DNA from: Actinomycetota bacterium
GTDB lineage: Bacteria; Actinomycetota; Acidimicrobiia; Acidimicrobiales; CADCSY01
Reading direction: 5' to 3'
Length of the DNA: 7,883 bases
Assembly: GCA_016178435.1 (NCBI GenBank)
Contig: JACOTK010000139.1
Location: forward strand, 1 to 7,883
Positions 5,736-7,883 of this stretch are shown here, piece by piece; the stretch's first letter is position 1, and the number at the start of each line of letters is the position of its first letter. Below the pieces are notes generated by a model that saw only the letters and a list, made by a program, of their open reading frames with translations, searched no databases and was not told where the DNA came from. Made by a program: the position numbers and the translations under genes.

Positions 5736-6734
5736 GCCGGCAGGCGTTGTGGCCTGGACCCGATGGCGAATGCGGGAGCTCCGAGGAGGCTCACGACCAG
5801 GTTCACGGCGTAGATCAGAATTCCGAGTGCAATGGCCTCTTCGGTCGCTACACCCAAGGGATGGAGGAAGAGAACAAAGGCCCCTTCACGTACTCCCAGC
5901 CCTCCGAGTGAGATCGGAAGAACCTGGGCGATGGCCACGGCGGGCATGAAAGCGAGGATGGCCGTGGGGCCGACGGGCAGCCCCAGTACGCGGGCGGCGG
6001 CGAAGGCACCGAGCATCACCACCAGCTGGTAGGCGAACCCGACCGCCAGCACAGCCGCAGCAGCGGTCGGGTTGTGGCGAAAGCGATCGACGCCCAGATG
6101 TACGGCATTGGCGAACCGGGCCCAGCCGTCGGAGCCGGCGAAGCGGTTGCCGACCCTCGGGTTCGCGACGGCGATCAAAATGAGCGAGAGAACGATCAAG
6201 GTGCCGATGGCGATCGCCAACGCCACACGACTTGATGTTCCGAACGAACGCAGCTCGGGGTTGACGACAAGTCCCACAAGGGTGATGACCGGCAGGACAA
6301 GCCAGCCGGTGAGGCGTTCGAGGACGACCGATGCAAAGGTGTCGGGACGCTCCCCGTTTGCAGCAGCGAGGCGGGTCACGCGCAGAACGTCGCCGCCGAC
6401 CGTCGACGGGAGAAAGTTGGTCGCCGCCGACCGTCGACGGGAGAAAGTTGCCGACGAACAGTCCGGCCAGATAATGGCCGAACAAGGTGCGAGTTTTCGC
6501 CCGCAGTCCAAGCGCCACGAGCACCTGGCGCCACCTCAGCGTGGACAGGACGATGCCGAACAAGGTGACCACCAGGGTGACCGCAAGCCAGAGCCCGGTT
6601 CGGGTGTCCCAATGAGGCACAATCGTGGAGAGCCTCACCCGGGGAATGAGCAAGCCCAGCATGACGCAACTGACCAGTGCCCGGGCGGGAAGCACCCAAG
6701 GCCTGCGCCTGTTCGGATCACGTCCATTGTTCAT
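5732..6734 (-). pseudogene. Flippase-like integral membrane protein (UPF0104/LPG_synthase_TM), frameshifted by a 31-bp duplication
   Basis: The gene starts at the ATG at 6734 behind a strong ribosome binding site and ends at TGA 5734-5732, but it is read in two frames. Residues 1-105 lie in the first frame; the rest lies in another, entered after a perfect 31-bp duplication (6389-6450). As written, the first frame runs on as arginine-rich nonsense to a stop near 5886. Removing one copy leaves 972 bp, exactly 323 codons plus stop. The restored protein has about eight membrane helices, the family signature 'GNFLPSTVGGDVLR' (95-108), 'ERLTGWL' (129-135) and 'GGLGVREGAFVLFL' (267-280). Relatives include the lysylphosphatidylglycerol synthase membrane domain and AglD-like proteins linked to lipid-linked sugar handling; no specific substrate can be given. 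It precedes the PAP2 gene in an operon. It could be a true pseudogene, a phase-variable gene or an assembly error. A TTG at 6511 opens the second frame but would give only a fragment. Confidence 0.85.
6389..6450. repeat. Perfect 31-bp tandem duplication inside the flippase-like gene
   Basis: Positions 6389-6419 and 6420-6450 are identical at all 31 positions; flanking bases differ (6388 versus 6419, and 6420 versus 6451). Each copy encodes NFLPSTVGGD on the minus strand plus one extra base, so the second copy shifts the frame. Perfect identity suggests a recent event or an assembly artefact. Confidence 0.97.
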
Positions 6735-6738
6735 CTGC

Positions 6739-6746
6739 TCACCCCC
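6739..6746 (-). promoter_or_regulatory. Strong ribosome binding site of the flippase-like gene
   Basis: On the minus strand GGGGGTGA (6746-6739) matches the anti-Shine-Dalgarno complement GGAGGTGA at 7 of 8 positions. Its GGGGG core is 7 bases from the ATG at 6734, which supports that start. It is the best ribosome binding site in the window. Confidence 0.65.
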
Positions 6747-6750
6747 ATCC

Positions 6751-6772
6751 CGTCACCGAACGTTCACCGACT
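6751..6772. promoter_or_regulatory. Possible PHO-box-like operator: two 11-bp direct repeat units
   Basis: CGTCACCGAAC (6751-6761) and GTTCACCGACT (6762-6772) are adjacent 11-bp units sharing TCACCGA. The second begins with GTTCACC, the heptamer core of Streptomyces PhoP direct-repeat units, which also have an 11-bp period; the first matches 5 of 7. The junction also forms the 8-bp palindrome GAACGTTC (6758-6765), an alternative operator shape. The site lies in the 115-bp divergent region between the flippase-like/PAP2 operon and the hydrolase. A -10-like TAGTCT (6787-6782, minus strand) is close by, which would place the repeat just downstream of the operon's start site. Function is inferred from resemblance only. 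Confidence 0.35.
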
Positions 6773-6849
6773 CCTCCTCCAAGACTACGTCTCCACTCGA
6801 TCTTTCCGCCATAGGTGGATCATCGCCCGCGACGCGCCAGACTCATGTC

Positions 6850-7683
6850 ATGACGGTGTCGGGACGACAGGTACAGCTCCCATCGGTGGAGGTCGCGATC
6901 ATCGAGGCCGGAAGTGGTGGCAGGCCGATGATGTGGCTCCACGGTTTTGCGGGGGGCAAGGAGGACTACGCGGGTCAGTTCGCGAGCTTCGCGGCAGCCG
7001 GCATGCACGTTGTCGCCCCCGATCTTCGGGGTCATGGGGCCAGCGAAGCCCCGGCCGATGAGGCGGCTTACGACTTTGCGACCCTTGCGTCGGACGTGCT
7101 CGAGCTTGCCGATGAGTTGGGATGGGAGACCTTCATCCTGGTGGGTCATTCCATGGGCGGGATGGTGGCTCAGGAGCTCGCCTTGGTTGCGGGAGAGCGG
7201 GTTGTCGCCCTGGTTCTGGTTGACACCGGAGCGGGAGCGATCGCGGTTGACCGGGCGCAGGCGATGGCTGCGGTGGAGCTCGTGCGGGCCGCGGGCACCG
7301 AAAAGTTGGCGACTCTCATGGCTGCCGCCGGTGTCGGCCCCTTGGACAGCGAAGCCTCTCGTCGCCTGAGCGAGAGCGAGCCCGGTTGGGTCGAGCGGGG
7401 GGACGCCAACCTGCGCAATGCCGGTGACGCCATGTACGCAGCGATGTTGACCGCGATGCTCGACCGACCCGATCGGCGGTCGGACCTGGCTGGGCTGGCG
7501 ATGCCAACCCTGGTGATGGTCGGCGATCAGGACGAGTCGTTTCACCGCCCAAGCAAGGAGTTGGTCTCGGCGATACCCGACGCTCGCCTTGTGGTGGTCC
7601 CCGAGAGTGGCCACACGCCGATGCAGGAAGCCCCCGAGGCATGGGCCGATGCCATGGCAGCGTTCCTTGCCGAGCTTCGTTGA
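6850..7683 (+). CDS. Alpha/beta-fold hydrolase
   Basis: The product is 277 residues, typical for single-domain alpha/beta hydrolases such as esterases, lactonases and C-C bond hydrolases. The oxyanion segment 'WLHGFAGG' is at 29-36, 'PDLRGHGAS' at 58-65, and the nucleophile elbow G-H-S-M-G-G has Ser101. The acid is in 'VGDQDES' (Asp228, with Asp226 as alternative) and His255 is in 'PESGHTPMQEAPE'. A cap region lies at about 130-205. There is no signal peptide, so it is likely cytoplasmic; the substrate is unknown. The frame is open far upstream but overlaps the divergent membrane gene. The ATG at 6850 gives a normal N-terminus. No ribosome binding site is seen; CAGACT (6838-6843) lies 6 bases before the ATG, hinting at a leaderless transcript. 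The gene is convergent with the thioesterase-like gene. Confidence 0.9.
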   Translation: MTVSGRQVQLPSVEVAIIEAGSGGRPMMWLHGFAGGKEDYAGQFASFAAAGMHVVAPDLRGHGASEAPADEAAYDFATLASDVLELADELGWETFILVGHSMGGMVAQELALVAGERVVALVLVDTGAGAIAVDRAQAMAAVELVRAAGTEKLATLMAAAGVGPLDSEASRRLSESEPGWVERGDANLRNAGDAMYAAMLTAMLDRPDRRSDLAGLAMPTLVMVGDQDESFHRPSKELVSAIPDARLVVVPESGHTPMQEAPEAWADAMAAFLAELR

Positions 7684-7686
7684 CCC

Positions 7687-7714
7687 GCCTCGCCGTGCTT
7701 GTCCGAGCCGAGGC
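7687..7714. terminator. Hairpin after the hydrolase gene
   Basis: GCCTCG (7687-7692) pairs with CGAGGC (7709-7714). Inside, GCTT (7697-7700) pairs with GAGC (7705-7708) around GTCC, leaving a CCGT bulge. It starts 4 bases past the hydrolase stop. The outer stem is identical in sequence to that of the hairpin at 507-530. Confidence 0.5.
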
Positions 7715-7721
7715 TCCCGGT

Positions 7722-7740
7722 GGTCGGCGTGGGGCCGACC
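7722..7740. terminator. Perfect inverted repeat between convergent genes, likely bidirectional terminator
   Basis: GGTCGGC (7722-7728) and GCCGACC (7734-7740) form a perfect 7-bp stem with a GTGGG loop, followed by TT on the plus strand. It lies midway between the stops of the hydrolase and the thioesterase-like gene. Confidence 0.6.
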
Positions 7741-7743
7741 TTG

Positions 7744-7774
7744 CCGGGGACGCCTACTGCCGGGACGCCTACTG
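7744..7774 (-). repeat. 15-bp tandem duplication over the thioesterase stop codon
   Basis: On the minus strand CAGTAGGCGTCCCGG (7774-7760) is repeated from 7759 with one extra C near the end. The first copy carries the gene's last Gln codon and TAG (7771-7769). The second gives an in-frame TAG (7756-7754). ACGCCT (7765-7770) and AGGCGT (7776-7781) also pair around ACTGG, a hairpin across the stop codon. Confidence 0.85.
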
Positions 7775-7883
7775 GAGGCGTTCGAGGAAACGGTTGGTGG
7801 TGACGATCACACGGGTCAGCTTGCCGACCGCGATGAGTCCCTGGTCATCGGTGACCGATACCGTGAAGGTGAGTCGGCGTCCC
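7769..7883 (-). CDS. Thioesterase-family (hotdog, FlK-like) protein, 3' end only
   Basis: Thirty-seven codons enter from the right edge and end at TAG 7771-7769, reading 'GRRLTFTVSVTDDQGLIA' then 'VGKLTRVIVTTNRFLERLQ'. This matches the C-terminal strands of FlK-type acyl-CoA thioesterases, where a 'G.....F...a.D....ig.g...R.vv....F..rl' pattern is usual: Gly-Arg-Arg, Phe, Asp-Asp, Ile, Gly, Arg, then Phe-Leu-Glu-Arg-Leu. The catalytic residues lie outside the window. Third-position G/C is high and the pattern is gene-like, so I consider it real despite its length. It is convergent with the hydrolase. Other hotdog-fold proteins are possible. Confidence 0.7.
   Translation of the reverse strand, partial: GRRLTFTVSVTDDQGLIAVGKLTRVIVTTNRFLERLQ

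Noticed and set aside
5886..6419. Continuation of the flippase-like gene's first frame as a 282-residue protein
   Set aside because: After residue 105 the sequence becomes arginine-rich and non-hydrophobic, while the conserved family sequence continues in the other frame. It is a frameshift product.
7669..7708. A possible duplication of the hydrolase 3' end (GCCGAGCTTCGTTGA versus GCCGTGCTTGTCCGA)
   Set aside because: Only 10 of 15 positions agree and the copies are not adjacent. The downstream sequence is better explained by the hairpin at 7687-7714.

Overview
This is a GC-rich bacterial segment with short gaps between genes and frequent G/C third positions. The dxs-encoded protein aligns by recall with actinobacterial DXS, starting at the same 'ML..I..P.DL' N-terminus as the mycobacterial enzyme. 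Several genes have TAnnnT hexamers 6-7 bases before the start codon, as in actinobacterial leaderless transcripts. I infer Actinomycetota, possibly an Acidimicrobiia-like lineage, with no rRNA or marker to confirm it. There are nine protein-coding loci, two of them cut by the window edges, and no RNA genes, CRISPR arrays or insertion sequences.

Layout: 1-483 (+) is the 3' part of a crotonase-family acyl-CoA gene. 613-1260 (-) is a Nudix hydrolase. 1393-2007 (+) is an NfuA-type Fe-S carrier, convergent with 2040-3896 (-), dxs, the first enzyme of the MEP isoprenoid pathway. 4083-4850 (+) is a short-chain dehydrogenase, convergent with a minus-strand two-gene operon made of a flippase-like (UPF0104/LPG_synthase_TM) membrane protein (5732-6734) and a PAP2-family membrane phosphatase/phosphotransferase (4908-5735). 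6850-7683 (+) is an alpha/beta hydrolase, convergent with the 3' end of a hotdog thioesterase-like gene (7769-7883, -). The window therefore alternates divergent pairs sharing promoter regions (about 1261-1392, 3897-4082, 6735-6849) with convergent pairs sharing short terminator regions.

The contents are core metabolism: acyl-CoA chemistry, isoprenoid precursors, Fe-S maturation, and membrane lipid or glycolipid handling. The flippase-like and PAP2 genes overlap by 4 bases (ATGA) and are probably co-translated. They sit downstream of a possible two-unit PHO-box-like direct repeat.

The most unusual feature is a set of six short tandem duplications in under 8 kb. A perfect 31-bp duplication (6389-6450) lies exactly on the NFLPSTVGGD signature of the flippase-like gene and shifts its frame. 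Removing one copy restores a 323-residue protein. Four others (16, 10, 19 and 15 bp periods) straddle a gene's stop codon and copy it downstream, and a fifth lies between two convergent genes. I do not know of a described system that explains this. Slipped-strand duplication tolerated at gene ends, with one damaging or phase-variable case inside a gene, is the simplest reading.
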